Assembly (NCBI RefSeq): GCF_022965805.1
Contig: NC_133117.1
Span: forward strand, 11,990,183-12,054,182
Origin: Primulina eburnea
Taxonomy: Eukaryota > Streptophyta > Magnoliopsida > Lamiales > Gesneriaceae
Direction: 5' to 3'
DNA: 64,000 nucleotides
Shown here: one piece after another, positions 1 through 10,520 of the stretch
Position numbering within the stretch: the stretch's first letter is position 1
How the letters are laid out: each line of letters opens with the position of its first letter
The notes under the pieces: generated by a model
Told to the model about the DNA's origin: nothing
Databases searched by the model: none
Seen by the model: the letters and a program-made list of their open reading frames with translations, nothing else
Made by a program: the position numbers and the translations under genes

Positions 1-128
1 ACTTCCGCTGATACTTTAAACATTAAATCTTTTATCAGTTTATTTATGGATGAGGCATGTTATTTATTTAAAGAGAAAAATTTTAACTTATTCCGAAAAT
101 TTTCAAATACGAAATACGGGCCTCTACA
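1..128 (+). mobile_element. 3' end of an LTR, family H
   Basis: The first 128 bases align by eye with the last 128 bases of the solo LTR ending at 60420. They share the run around 'cattaaatc' and the terminus 'cgggcctctaca'. The element's remainder lies left of the window. Its insertion interrupts the RNase H region of the minus-strand gypsy element A, which resumes at 129. The putative 5-bp target duplication (GTATA at 129-133) cannot be checked because the other end is outside. Confidence 0.8.
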
Positions 129-610
129 GTATAGATAGTGTTGCCAAATCTTCAATGCAAACACAATGGCCGCCAATTAAAGTTCATGAATTGGGTAGTG
201 AGTCTCATGTGGCTTCAATTGTCTCGAGGCATAGGCAATGACATGTCCTCGCTGCATCAAAACACATCCTAATCCTCTGTGAGAAGCATCACAATAAACA
301 ACAAAGTCATCAGTACCTAACAGAATAGTCAACACCGGAGCACTGGTCAATCTCTTCTTCAACTCAAGAAAACTGGATTCACACTCTTCTGACCAAACAA
401 ATGGTGCATTCTTCTGAGTCAGTTGCATAATAAGCTTAGCAATACTCGAAAAATCTTTAGTAAATCGTCGATAATACCCTGCTAAACCCATAAAACTGCA
501 TATCTCTGGCACTAATGTCGGTCTAGGCCAATTGATCACTGCCTCAACTTTGCTAGGATCGACAGAAATCCCATCTCCAGATATAATGTGACCCAGAAAT
601 ATAACTTGTC
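129..610 (-). pseudogene. Gypsy A RNase H fragment
   Basis: This covers the RT connection and the start of RNase H of element A, read right to left. Visible are the post-RT block [14 protein letters not shown], then [15 protein letters not shown] with the first catalytic Asp of RNase H, then [20 protein letters not shown]. An in-frame TAA follows EL at about 177-179, where related proteins have Glu. The same frame then continues with recognisable family sequence (LAAIVFALK) until the H LTR breaks it at 129. The later RNase H catalytic residues are therefore missing. The start lies one frame away from the RT block because of a 1-base deletion near 620. Confidence 0.85.
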
Positions 611-1412
611 TTAGCCAAAATTCACATTTGGACAGTTTGCATATAATTTCTCAGCTCTCAGGGTTCTCAATACAGTCCTCAGATGCTCAGCATGATCAAT
701 CATATTCTTTGAATAAATCAGTATACCATCGATAAAGATAATCACAAAATCATCGAGATACTTCTGAAATACACGGTTCATCAGGCCCATAAATACAGAT
801 GGAGCATTCGTTAAACCAAATGGCATGACTATAAATTCATAATGGCCATACCTGATTCTGAAAGCTGTCTTCGGTATATCATAATCTCTGACTCTCAGCT
901 GACGATATCCAGATCTCAGATCGATCTTGGAATAAACAGAAGAACCCGGCAACTGATCAAATAAATCATCTATACGAGACAAAGGGTATTTGTTCTTTAC
1001 TGTAGCCTTGTTCAGTTGCCGGTAGTCAATGCAGAGTCTCATTGAACCGTCCTTCTTTCTAACAAACAATACTGGAGCACCCCAAGGAGATACACTCGGT
1101 CTGATGTACCCTTTGTCCAGTAAATCCTCCAACTGGTCTTTCAACTCTTTCAATTCAATCGATGTCATTCTGTATAGAGCTCTAGAAATAGGAACTTTAC
1201 CTGGTACCAATTCAATACTGAAGTATATCTCTCGAACTGGAATAAAACCCGGAATCTCATCTGGGAAGACATCAGGAAACTCGCATACCACTGGAAGATC
1301 TGCCAAAGATGGGCTCGACTTCAGTACATCTACTGAATACTCAAGGAATCCATCTGCTCTTTTCTGTAATAATCGAGTCATTGATAATGCAGATATCAAA
1401 GGAATTCTAGAT
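611..1412 (-). pseudogene. Gypsy A reverse transcriptase, inactive
   Basis: RT of element A copies element RNA into cDNA. Family landmarks in order are [62 protein letters not shown] and the catalytic-loop equivalent [10 protein letters not shown]. Ty3/gypsy RTs have an [YF]xDD box there, so the second Asp has become Gly (codon at 725-727), which should abolish polymerisation. Near 620 a lost base shifts the frame ([10 protein letters not shown] where the family reads YAKLxKCEF). The upstream linker includes [12 protein letters not shown], the usual segment between protease and RT. This is clearly a decayed copy. Confidence 0.9.
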
Positions 1413-1736
1413 CTAGAACCCTCTACTGTAAAATTTCCATTCATCAGCCATATCAGGTCTGAATATCACAATCTTATGGAAACAATCTACGGTAGCTCTG
1501 TACTTGGTCAGCATATCGATACCAATAATGCAGTCAAAATCAGACAACCCAAGTACAATAAAATCTAAACCAATCTCATGCCCGTCATACTGTAGCATAG
1601 AATGTTTAACAGAATTCACTGATATCAAATATGTCCCCAAAGAAGAAGAGACAGATACTACAACAGATAATGACTCAACAGGCAATACATGTATCAATGC
1701 AAATTTCTCAGAAATAAATGTATGAGACGCAACCGT
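1413..1736 (-). pseudogene. Gypsy A aspartic protease, C-terminal part
   Basis: This is a retropepsin-type protease that would mature the polyprotein. The minus-strand reading gives VASHTFISEKFALIH, then FDCIIGIDMLTKY, the conserved GxDxL block. The active-site D-T-G triad is split. The Asp codon lies at about 7216-7218 beyond the CACTA-like insertion, the Thr codon ACG is the duplicated target site, and the following residue is Val where Gly is expected (DTV). The gene was therefore both mutated and physically interrupted. Confidence is high because the two halves meet in frame across the insertion. Confidence 0.85.
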
Positions 1737-2345
1737 CACTACAAGAAATACGCCCAACAACAATGCACCTACGACAACGTTTTTTTTGAAAAACCGTTGT
1801 CGTATAGTTTTTCACAACGGTTTTAGTGAAAACCGTTGTAGTAGGTGTGTTTTGACAACGGTTTTGTAAAAACCGTTGTCTTTTATGGTGTCAACGACAA
1901 CGGTTTTCTAAAAACTGTTGTCTTTTGCCGTGTTTTTTTGGACAATCGACAACGGTTTCTTAAAAACTGTTGTCTTAGATATGTCTACGACAACGGTTTT
2001 AAAACCGTTGTCTATGAGCTGTTTTTCTTGGGATACGACAACGGTTTTTAAAAACTGTTGTCTAAGAGCGTGTTTTTTTTTGGGATACGACAACGGTTTT
2101 AAAAACTGTTGTGTATGAGCATGTTTTTTTTCGACATACCACAACGGTTTTATAAAAACCGTTGTGGATTGGTGTTTTATTTTTTGACAAACGACAACGG
2201 TTTAATAAAACCGTTGTTGATTGACGTTTTTTTTATAGAAACGACAACGCTTTTAGTGAACCGTTGTAGATTAGCGGTTTTTTTTTTTAGAAACCACAAC
2301 GGTTGTAGTTAACGGTTGTTAAAATAGAAACATTGTTAAACCGTC
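1737..2345. repeat. CACTA subterminal inverted-repeat array, left
   Basis: About a dozen copies of a unit with CAACGGTTTT and its inverse AAAACCGTTG separated by short A/T runs and about 20 bp of spacer. Small palindromes alternate along the array. It begins directly after the CACTA terminus and stops where a solo LTR was inserted at 2346. Short ORFs here are by-products of the repeat. Confidence 0.85.
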
Positions 2346-3919
2346 TGTGGGGACCCGGACGCTAATCGTGATTATAATCGTCATTGGGACTAATTAATCA
2401 ATTATAAAATGGGGTCTAATTTTTTTTTTTTTAAAATGCGGAACGTAGTGAAATCAAACTAATATACATCTCAATACAAAATACAATACAAGTCCTGTAC
2501 TGCATGCATTCAAACTAAACTAAGGTTTAACAACTAATGTCAAGTGTTCAAACCCTATTATACATCATAATCAAAGTCCGTAGTCTCCACTCTAATCACG
2601 ATCTCTCCTCATCTCCTGGACCCTGATCCTGTCCCACCTGTTGTCATGTACACATACAGACAAGACAACAGCCGGATAACTCCGGTGAGAATAAATCCCA
2701 GTATAAATCAACGAAACATGCAATCATATAAACAATATAAAGCATGTAATCAGGTAACAGATATATGTATCAAAATCTGAAACATAAACAATCATAGACT
2801 GTCGACATTGATCATAACTCTATCATTCAGACTAGACTCAATCCTAGTCTAGGGATCCCGGTTTCCAAATGTGGTGTTCCTATATCGAATTCCGTAATAG
2901 AAGGAACTCTGATCCTATTACTCGATATAACCAAATATGATGTTCCTATATCGAATTCCGTAATAGAAGAATTCCAATCCTATTTACTCGATATAACCAA
3001 CATCCGGTGTCCTGACCTAACCGTCATGGACTGTAGCTCTATCGCTAATATCCCATCTTGAGACATCGTGCAATGTGCCCGTGGCGATCCCGCCACTGTC
3101 AGGCACTTCCGTCCCAAGAGGTCTACACTAGCCTGTGACATCGTGCAATGTGCCCGTGGCGATCCCACTACTATCAGGCACTTCTGTCACAAGATTACTC
3201 GTCTGATACCCGCTATCTATAAATCAAGAAGACAAGTATATCAGTCCAATCAATGCAAATAGCAATGCAATAAAGTAAAGTATGTGATTTAGGGAAACTC
3301 AAGTCTAAACCGACTCCAGTCGATCTCCCAATACCACATTGACTTATACCTTCCTTTCGTCGGTTTCTGGCTCAGTCGAAGTCCTGAATTCACAGTCTGT
3401 CTGACAATGACAATATCAATAATCTCATGTCAATATACCTTCCAAATCAATAACAATCTGATCAATCTGGATTTAATTCAAAATCAACGGCATAACGGTA
3501 CAATTTCAATATCCCCGTCAATACAATATCCTCAAATCACAGTTACAATCCGTACTCATATCCAATAAAATCCGTAATCCAATCACAATTCAAATCTGTC
3601 TGGTATAAATCAATATACCCTAAAAATTCATAATAATTCTATAATCAGTCCGTTTCTTAATCTGACTTCGATTCTATGATGTCTAATATATCAAGAACAA
3701 CATATATGAGTTGCATTGAATTCTGACAATATCATAATTCCAAAACATGTCAAAACGTAGTAAAACTTACGTCCAGTTGTAGCCTACGTCGTTAGGAACT
3801 CGGTACCGAAGTCGGATTCAAAATCAGACGGACGGATTGATCGTAAATCGAATTCTGGAGTCAAGGATCAAAGCTTTCCCCTCTATCTCATTTTTCCCTT
3901 TTCTGAGAAAAGCTTGCAT

Positions 3920-4031
<112 letters not shown>

Positions 4032-4088
4032 ACACATACGTACCATGCAAAATGGCAAATGGCTCACTCTTGGCCAAACACGTCTCCC

Positions 4089-4250
4089 GCTCGGGCGGAC
4101 ATAAAGTTCCGCCCGGGCGCGAAACTCTCGGCCCTGGCATTCTGTTCATTCGCGCTCGGGCGGATATAATGTACCGCCCGGGCGCGAGGTGCTCGGGTTT
4201 CTTCCCTCACTCAATGGCGCTCGGGCGGTCAAAGACTTCCGCCCGGGCGC
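4089..4250. repeat. GC-rich arm-loop-arm repeats in solo LTR
   Basis: Three units (4089-4120, 4151-4187, 4217-4250), each with arm GCTCGGGCGG, a spacer of 10-12 bases and inverted arm CCGCCCGGGCGC. About 30 bp separates the units. They are far more GC-rich than their surroundings. In the LTR's own (minus) direction they precede the A/T-rich TATA-like region. Confidence 0.9.
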
Positions 4251-4386
4251 CAACCCTTCGGCCCAAAATTATATTTTCCATGTATTTTGTCCAATTCGAT
4301 CTCGAAATGGCCCGGCTATTATCCTATTAATTCATACTCAATAAATTCAGCTTAACATGCTATAAAATCTCGGGCATTACACCGTC

Positions 4387-4759
4387 GCTACATTAAAAGG
4401 TAAACCATCGCCGATTCAAATGAGCGACGGTTATTAACCGTCGCTATTCAAACTAGCGACGGTTTATAACCGTCGCTAAAAGTTATCGACGACGGTTTAG
4501 CGACAGTTTTAAACCGTCGCTAATTATAGATCGGCGACAGTTTTAGAAATTCCGTCGCCGATTTAAATAGCGACAGGTTTTTGAAAGACGTCGCCGATTC
4601 AAAACCAGCGCTGGTTTTGTAAACTGTCGTCGATTTAAACGTAGCGACGGTTTTATAATTCGTCGCTAAATTGAAATTTGGTCATTATTCTAGTTTTAAC
4701 TTTTTTAACAGTTCTTGATTGTCTTTTATCCGTTGTCGTTTAGCATTTTTCTTGTAGTG
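4387..4759. repeat. CACTA-type array and inner right terminus
   Basis: After the solo LTR the array resumes with a second motif type, AGCGACGG paired with CCGTCGCT, about 8 copies with varied spacers. It ends in the CACTA-like terminus TTTTTCTTGTAGTG at 4746-4759. Confidence 0.8.
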
Positions 4760-5926
4760 AATTTTTCATAAAACCAATGAATACTTGGTTAAAAATTTCC
4801 TCAAGTATTAAAAAATCATTTTCAGAAAATTGAATCGATGGTAAGATTTTATGTCTGTTCTTTAGGGAATTCGGAATTCCATGGATATGGAGGTTACAAC
4901 TAGAATTTTCTTGCTTATGGAGGGTTAGTTCACAAAATTTTGGGACAAATACTAAAGAGAAGACCCTGATACAGGAAAGCTCTATGGCTCCGAAATTCTT
5001 CAACATATGGAAGAAAAAATTTCTTTATATCATAAAGATTTTAATAAACAACAAGAAAAAGAGCAGGATTCAATGAGTCTTTCAAGCTTCTTACTCCGAA
5101 ATATTCTGATATTTATTCTAAAGAAAAGATGATTGAAGTCTACATTGAAAAACTGAAGAAAGATCTTTATAAGAACATTGCATGTTCTGACTCCAAATCA
5201 GATAAATCAATAGTATCCGAATCAAGTGAAAACCAATTTATCCATCTAATGCAGATGCAAAATGCTCAAGACCCAAAGGAAGATATTCCTTCCCATATTA
5301 GTGATATTTTTGAAAATTATATAAATTCATTAAAAGAAAATATTAAAGATGATTAGGATATTCATCTTTAATAAAGTTGGTGGAATATCACTATATAGAC
5401 TTTTTGACTTTTGTAATCATGTTACTATTTTCTTTTATAAAGCATTGTATTGTTTATATTTTTAGTTGGAATCCTGGGTTTGATGTCCTGCTCTTCCATC
5501 TCTTTATAGGTTGTATTGTGTTTTTAATAGAATACGGACAAGTTTGCTCTCCTCTATTTTCTCTCTGTAAACAACCCTTCTTACGAATTAAATAAAAGCT
5601 TCAAGTTTTGAATACAACTTTGTAAGTTTTTTTTTTTTTATTTCAAAACATGTAAACAACCCCTCTATTGCCACGTTGATGACGAACATGTATCAAGGTC
5701 AATTACAATACTAAATTCAAACTTTTAAAATTTTTGTTTATCGTTGGCATATTTTGGAATATGGATTTTGAAAATAACATAGTCACGGATTTAACGTGGT
5801 AAATATTTTGTTTTCGATTGTAATTTTTGGTTTAATTATTATTATATATATTATAAATTAAAAGAAATTTAATACAAAAATTTTAACTAATGAAAAAAAT
5901 TATTAAAGACAACAGTTTTGGATTTT
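4760..5926 (+). other. Segment held between two CACTA-like ends
   Basis: A non-repetitive segment of 1.17 kb between an inner right terminus (4759) and an inner left terminus (5927). The first 600 bp carry a degraded reading frame in the plus direction that ends in the 5129-5356 ORF. Around 5585-5640 there is an AATAAA followed by a T-rich run. From 5640 to 5926 I see only AT-rich DNA. It could be captured sequence or the remains of an older insertion. Confidence 0.5.
5087..5356 (+). pseudogene. Unrecognised protein fragment, retroelement-like
   Basis: An open frame (75 codons from the first Met at 5129; the same frame is open from about 5087) ends at 5356. It is rich in Lys, Glu, Ser and Asp and contains SDKSIVSESSENQFIHLM near the middle, with an acidic C-terminus. 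Upstream, in other frames, short pieces with Trp and aromatic residues look like the eroded N-terminal part of the same protein. The composition vaguely recalls non-enzymatic parts of plant pararetrovirus-like or other retroelement polyproteins, but I cannot name a family and no catalytic motif is present. An AATAAA about 230 bp downstream would suit a 3' end. Function unknown. Confidence 0.3.
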
Positions 5927-6240
5927 CACAACAAGAAAAATGGTAAAAGATATTCGACAACTATTTAGCGATAGTTTTTTCTCTAACCGTCGCTAAACAT
6001 AGCGACGGTTTTACTTCAACCGTTGCCGATGTATCATTTTGCGACGGTTTAATCTACACCGTCGCTATATTTAGCGACAGTTAAAAAAACCTGTCGCATG
6101 TTTAAAAATAGCGACGGGTTTGCCAAATCCGTCGCTAAAGTTGGCGACGGTTAAATAAAAACTGTCGCAACATTTAGCTACAACTTCGATTAACCGTCGC
6201 CGATTTATAATTTCGCGAAAGTTTATCTAAAACCGTTGCC
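5927..6240. repeat. Inner left CACTA-like terminus and array
   Basis: It begins CACAACAAGAAAAATGG, a one-base variant of the outer terminus, followed by about 8 copies of AGCGACGG/CCGTCGCT-type inverted motifs. Confidence 0.75.
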
Positions 6241-6297
6241 ATTTTCAAAAAAATTCCTTTCCCCCTAAACTTCCCCCCATTTTCTTTCACCACTCTC

Positions 6298-6305
6298 TAT
6301 AAATA
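6298..6305 (+). promoter_or_regulatory. TATA-box-like motif
   Basis: TATAAATA lies after a C-rich stretch and before a pyrimidine-rich, leader-like region of short direct repeats. It resembles a plant core promoter pointing rightwards and may be the relic promoter of the ancestral CACTA element. No intact ORF follows. Confidence 0.4.
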
Positions 6306-6336
6306 CATGCAAATTTACTTCAATTTCTTCCACTTC

Positions 6337-6595
6337 ACTTCACAACAATTAAAACTTTTCTCACTTACACGATTTTACAACTACACAACACTTAAATTTT
6401 TGTCTCTTTACGATTTTACAACTTCACAACACTTAAAATTTTTATCTCTTACACGATTTTACCACTTTACAACACTTAAAATTTTTATCTCTTACACGAT
6501 TTTTTACCACTTCAAAACAATTAAAATTTTTATCTTTTACACGATTTTATCACTTCACGACTTTTAAATTTTTTATCTCTTACACGATTGTATCA
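6337..6595. repeat. Direct tandem repeat, about 45 bp unit
   Basis: About six degenerate copies of a 42-48 bp unit containing 'acaacacttaaaattttt' and 'tctcttacacgatttta'. It lies inside the right half of the CACTA-like composite, directly downstream of a TATA-like motif. The ORF across it merely repeats the unit. Confidence 0.8.
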
Positions 6596-6639
6596 ATTGA
6601 AAACACAGATTTATTAAATTCTTAATTTTTTTTTATTTT

Positions 6640-7212
6640 ACCTAAAATATTAGCGACGGAATCAATAAACCGTCGCTAAATAGAAACGGTTTTGCACATA
6701 AATACCGTCGCTAAATTTAGCAACGGTAAACAGTAAACCGTTGCTAAATTTAGCGATGGGATTTTTAACCGTCACTAATTAGCGACGGTATTGTAACAAA
6801 CCGTCGCAAATATCTTTTGCGACGGTTATCAAAACCGCCGCAAATTGTAGTTTCGACAACACTTTATATTTTGCGACGATTTTAAAAACCGTCGCAAATT
6901 ATAGTTACGACAACCGTCAAAAACCGTTGTCTTTGAGCGAACCATTTAACAACACTGACTTTAACAACAGTTGTAAAATACCTACGACAACGGTTAAAAA
7001 CAACGGTTTAAAACCCTTGCAAAACCGTTGTCGTTGCTAGAAATTACAACGGTTTAACACCGTTGCAAAACCGTTGTCGTTGATAGAAAAGACAACGGTT
7101 TAAAACCGTTGTCGTTGAAGACACTTTCAACAACACCCTCAGTTACAACAGTTTTAAATGGCCTAACGACAACGGATTTTATCCGTTGTCGTTTGACGTT
7201 TTTGTTGTAGTG
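6640..7212. repeat. CACTA subterminal array, right
   Basis: First AGCGACGG/CCGTCGCT-type units (to about 6900), then CAACGGTTTT/AAAACCGTTG-type units, ending in the terminus at 7199-7212. The order of the two motif types mirrors the left half of the composite. Confidence 0.85.
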
Positions 7213-8379
7213 CGTATCAATCAATACATATGCAAGATAACCACAAAGAGAACAGTTACTTGCAACAAAACATCATCTGATGCTTCATGTGCCTGTTCTT
7301 CAGTCAAAGCAAATACCCTGGCCTGCTGCTAGGAGGCTAGCTTACTGTTTGGCTTCCACCTGGCCTTGGCTGTGACTGGGCTGGTGCTGGCTTGAATGTG
7401 TGGACAACAGATGATCGTCTATCAGGCTGAGCCACTGATCCAGATGATTAGCTCCCTGGGATCTTTGGGACCCTCGCTGTGGAAAAAATCTGGCAAAATA
7501 TCCCTGCTGTCTGCAGATGCGACAACTACAAAATCCTCCTTGGCATTGCTCTGTGAGATGTCTTCCGCCACAAGTTCTGCAATAAGCCCCGGTATAACTC
7601 TGTCTGGAACCACTGGAGCTAGATGAACTACTCCCTGACTTCTTAAACTGTTTCCCTCTGGCTTTAAGTTGATCTTTCTTCCCGCTGCTGCTACTGCGAC
7701 TCTAAAATATGGGAGGGTGTTGGTGGAATTGAGTCGAGGATGGTTGCTGTTTTGGTGCTGATGAAACATACGCGGCTCCCTTCTGCCTCATCAGGCCCGC
7801 TTCAGCTCCTTTGGCTCTGTTCAAAGCATCTGCAAAATTATTTGGTCGCCCGGTGTTCACCAATGTAAAGATATCAGGATTCAGCCCATTGATGAACTGA
7901 TCAGGAACAGCTTCGTCATTCTCAGCAACATGTAGAGCAAAACGTAACAAAGTAGAGAACTTGGAATACTCTTCAATATTCAACTGACCCTGTCTCAGAT
8001 TAGCAAACTCTGCACCCTTGTCTTTTTTGTACGACACTGGGAAAAATCTTTGATAAAATTCAGTCTTAAAGATGTTCCAAGTAATAGTCGTACCTCGATG
8101 CTCCAACGCTCTCTTGGTCGTGAGCTACCAATTCTTCGCAACATCATGCAATTGGTGCCCAATATATCGGACTTGGCACTCATTTGTATAATCCAACGAA
8201 TCAAACAGAATCTCAATGTCATCTAACCAACTCTCACAATCAACAGAAGTCTCAGTGCCTTTCAGAGCCGACGGTTTAAACGACTGAAACCTCTTTAGTA
8301 GTGTCTCCATCGGTGTTGCTGTCACATCCATCGTATTACCCGAGGTACTACCCTCTTCTGGGATTCTTCGAGGTGGCAT
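7213..8379 (-). pseudogene. Gypsy A gag with zinc knuckles
   Basis: Gag would form the cytoplasmic virus-like particle. The likely start is Met at 8379 (MPPRRIPEEG). The retrotransposon-gag domain follows: WLDDIEILFDSLDY, then FKTEFYQRFFPVSYKKDK and FINGLNPDIFTLV. An in-frame TAG replaces a Trp codon at about 8122-8124, and a second TAG follows HPPIF at about 7704. Further on the same frame shows two knuckles: CRTCGGRHLTEQC, with spacing one residue short of CX2CX4HX4C, and CRICRQQGYFARFFP, which has lost the His and last Cys. The frame then leads towards the protease, cut at 7215 by the CACTA-like element. Confidence 0.85.
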
Positions 8380-8672
8380 ATCTGATTATCAAAAGGGTTA
8401 GTAATCAAATTTGACAAATCCGTCTCAGTCCCTTTCTGATCATCTTACCTCTGATCAAGAATCAGTTCTGATTCATTCTCAATAATACATATCTCCAATC
8501 AAATCAGATAGTCAGGTAAACATGTATTAAAGCAGTAAAAAATAATGCAATAGTAGCATATCAATTATGTAACTCATCATAATAATCAATTACATGCTAG
8601 CATTGCAAAACAAGGAAGAAAAACTCAATCTACCCCGCTCACTCTCTTCTATCTCAGTCTAAGGAACCTACT

Positions 8673-8684
8673 GCTCTGATACCA
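8673..8684 (-). promoter_or_regulatory. Primer-binding site, initiator tRNA-Met
   Basis: The minus strand reads TGGTATCAGAGC, the standard plant retroelement primer site complementary to the 3' end of tRNA-Met. It lies two bases inside the 5' LTR edge (8687), which fixes both the orientation and the LTR border. Confidence 0.9.
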
Positions 8685-8686
8685 CC

Positions 8687-10520
8687 TGCAGTGGGGACCC
8701 GTACGCTAATTCATATCTTAATCATCTTTGGGAATAATTGGATCAATTAAAAGAATTGGGTCTAAATTTTTTTATTTTTTTTAAAATACATGTGCGAAAT
8801 ATATTATAATCAATCTGATATAAAAGTCAAAAGTAAAAGTACAAGTCTTGTACAACAGTACGTTATAACAAACTACTGTTCTTTCACTACATACCAGGTA
8901 ATGAAAAAAAACTCTACTTCTGGTCCGAATCTCCATGCTAAACTGCGATATCTCATCCTCTTCTCGACCCTGATCCTGTCCCACCTGTTGTCATGCACAC
9001 ATACAAACACAACAACAGCCGGATGACTCCGGTGAGAATAATATTCCCAGTATAAATAACTTAAACATGCAATCATATAAACATATACAAAAGCATATAA
9101 CAGTTATCAATAACATGTATCAAAATCTGGAAGACATGAATTGATATAAACCATAAGTCAAACTCTTGACTCTTAATCTCTGACTCGACTCTTCTCAAAT
9201 CTTGGGATCCCGGTTTCTAGACATTGGCATACTATATCGAATCTCAGTAATATAAGTCGATCTACTCCTAAGCAACATAGATATAAACCAAACATCCAGT
9301 GCCTTGGCACCTCCGCCAAAGACTTGGCACCTCAGCCAAAGACTAGGCACATCCGTCCATGACTCTTTCTCGATATCTATCTTCTATTATCTGCTTTTCT
9401 ATAAATCAATAGAATAAGCATACACAATCAATGAATTCAAAGGTATTAAACAATACAAATAAGTATGTGGTTTTGGGAAACTCAAGTAGTATCTAACTCG
9501 AGTCGTATCTCCCGGTTCAACATTGATTTACACCTTTCTTTTGTCGGGTTTTGGCTCTATTCTGTCTTTGAAATCTTCAATATCAATCTGGCATAACATA
9601 TTCGATGAATACAATATCAACATATACCCCAATCAATACCAGATATAATCAGAACTCAATCTAATTCTGTTTCAACGGCATAACATCACAGTCTCAATAT
9701 ATCTCGATAATACAATCTCAACAAATACAAATCATAACTCATAATCAACCAACAACAAAATTTGATACCAAATATGTATATTCACAATCAAATTCAATAT
9801 AAAAATCATAAAAAATTCATATGGTATCCGTTCGTCGATCCAGTTTCGATTATACGATGACTAGAGTCTCAGGAACAGATAATATCAGTCATATCATAAT
9901 TCCTTCAATACCATATTTTCATACCATATCAAAACATAAGAAAACTTACGTCTTGTCGAAGCCTCTAACGAAAGGAATACGGTACTGAGCTCGAATAAAA
10001 AATCAGACGGTCGGATTTTGCACAACATCCAATTCTAGATTCAAGACTTGAGAATTCTCTAGAGCTTCCCTCGTTTTCCTCTTTTCCTTTCTGAATTCTG
10101 AAGGAATAACGTCGCTTATTATATATATTATGCATGGAAAAGCCAAGTGGCTCATCTCTTGTGCAGCACGTCTCCCGCATATGCGCAACTTTCCCCGACG
10201 CATATGTGCGAGACCTACTGGTCTCGATGCATCACACTTCAAGTACTCGCGCATATGCGCGCCCTCTCTTCGCGCATATGAGCGAGGTCCTCTGTCATAC
10301 TCGCGTATATGCGCCCTGTCTCCGCCCATATACGCGAGGTTCTCTGCTTGTCTCGCGCATATGGGCGCATCGGTTCCGCGCATATGCGCGAGACCTTCTG
10401 TCCTCGCACACAACAATGCTCATGCTATTCCAAATCGTGTCTCGGAGTGGTCCTTCTATAATCATATCAATTCATAGACAATAATCTCATATTAACAGGA
10501 TATAAATCTCGGGCATTACA
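8687..10520 (-). mobile_element. 5' LTR of gypsy A
   Basis: Plus-strand ends are TGCAGTGGGGACCC and CGGGCATTACA. On the minus strand it starts TGTAATGCCCGAG and ends next to the primer-binding site. It is 1834 bp and clearly homologous to 2346-4381 and 43429-45230. It carries a conserved dyad CCGG-N6-CCGG at 9019-9032 and GC-rich dyad repeats at 10176-10392. The 10110-10130 run 'ttatatatatta' is the probable TATA region. Confidence 0.88.
10176..10392. repeat. CGCATATGCG arm-loop-arm repeats in 5' LTR
   Basis: Four units, each with two copies of a palindrome close to CGCGCATATGCGCG separated by about 10-12 bases, followed by a spacer such as 'accttctgtcct'. The flanking sequence matches that around the CGGGCGG repeats of the solo LTR at 4089-4250, so the same slot holds a different palindrome. 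Confidence 0.9.

Noticed and set aside
1768..2340. Regular palindromic repeats with spacers resembling a CRISPR array
   Set aside because: Repeats are short, variable and inverted, lie next to CACTA termini in a plant genome, and no cas genes are present.
4760..4763. Target duplication for an independent CACTA-like element ending at 4759
   Set aside because: The flanking triplet (AAT) does not match the left flank CGT; only the outer pair 1737/7212 matches.
6307..6567. ORF with repeating FTTLKIFI pattern
   Set aside because: It only translates the 45-bp direct repeat; better read as leader or repeat DNA.
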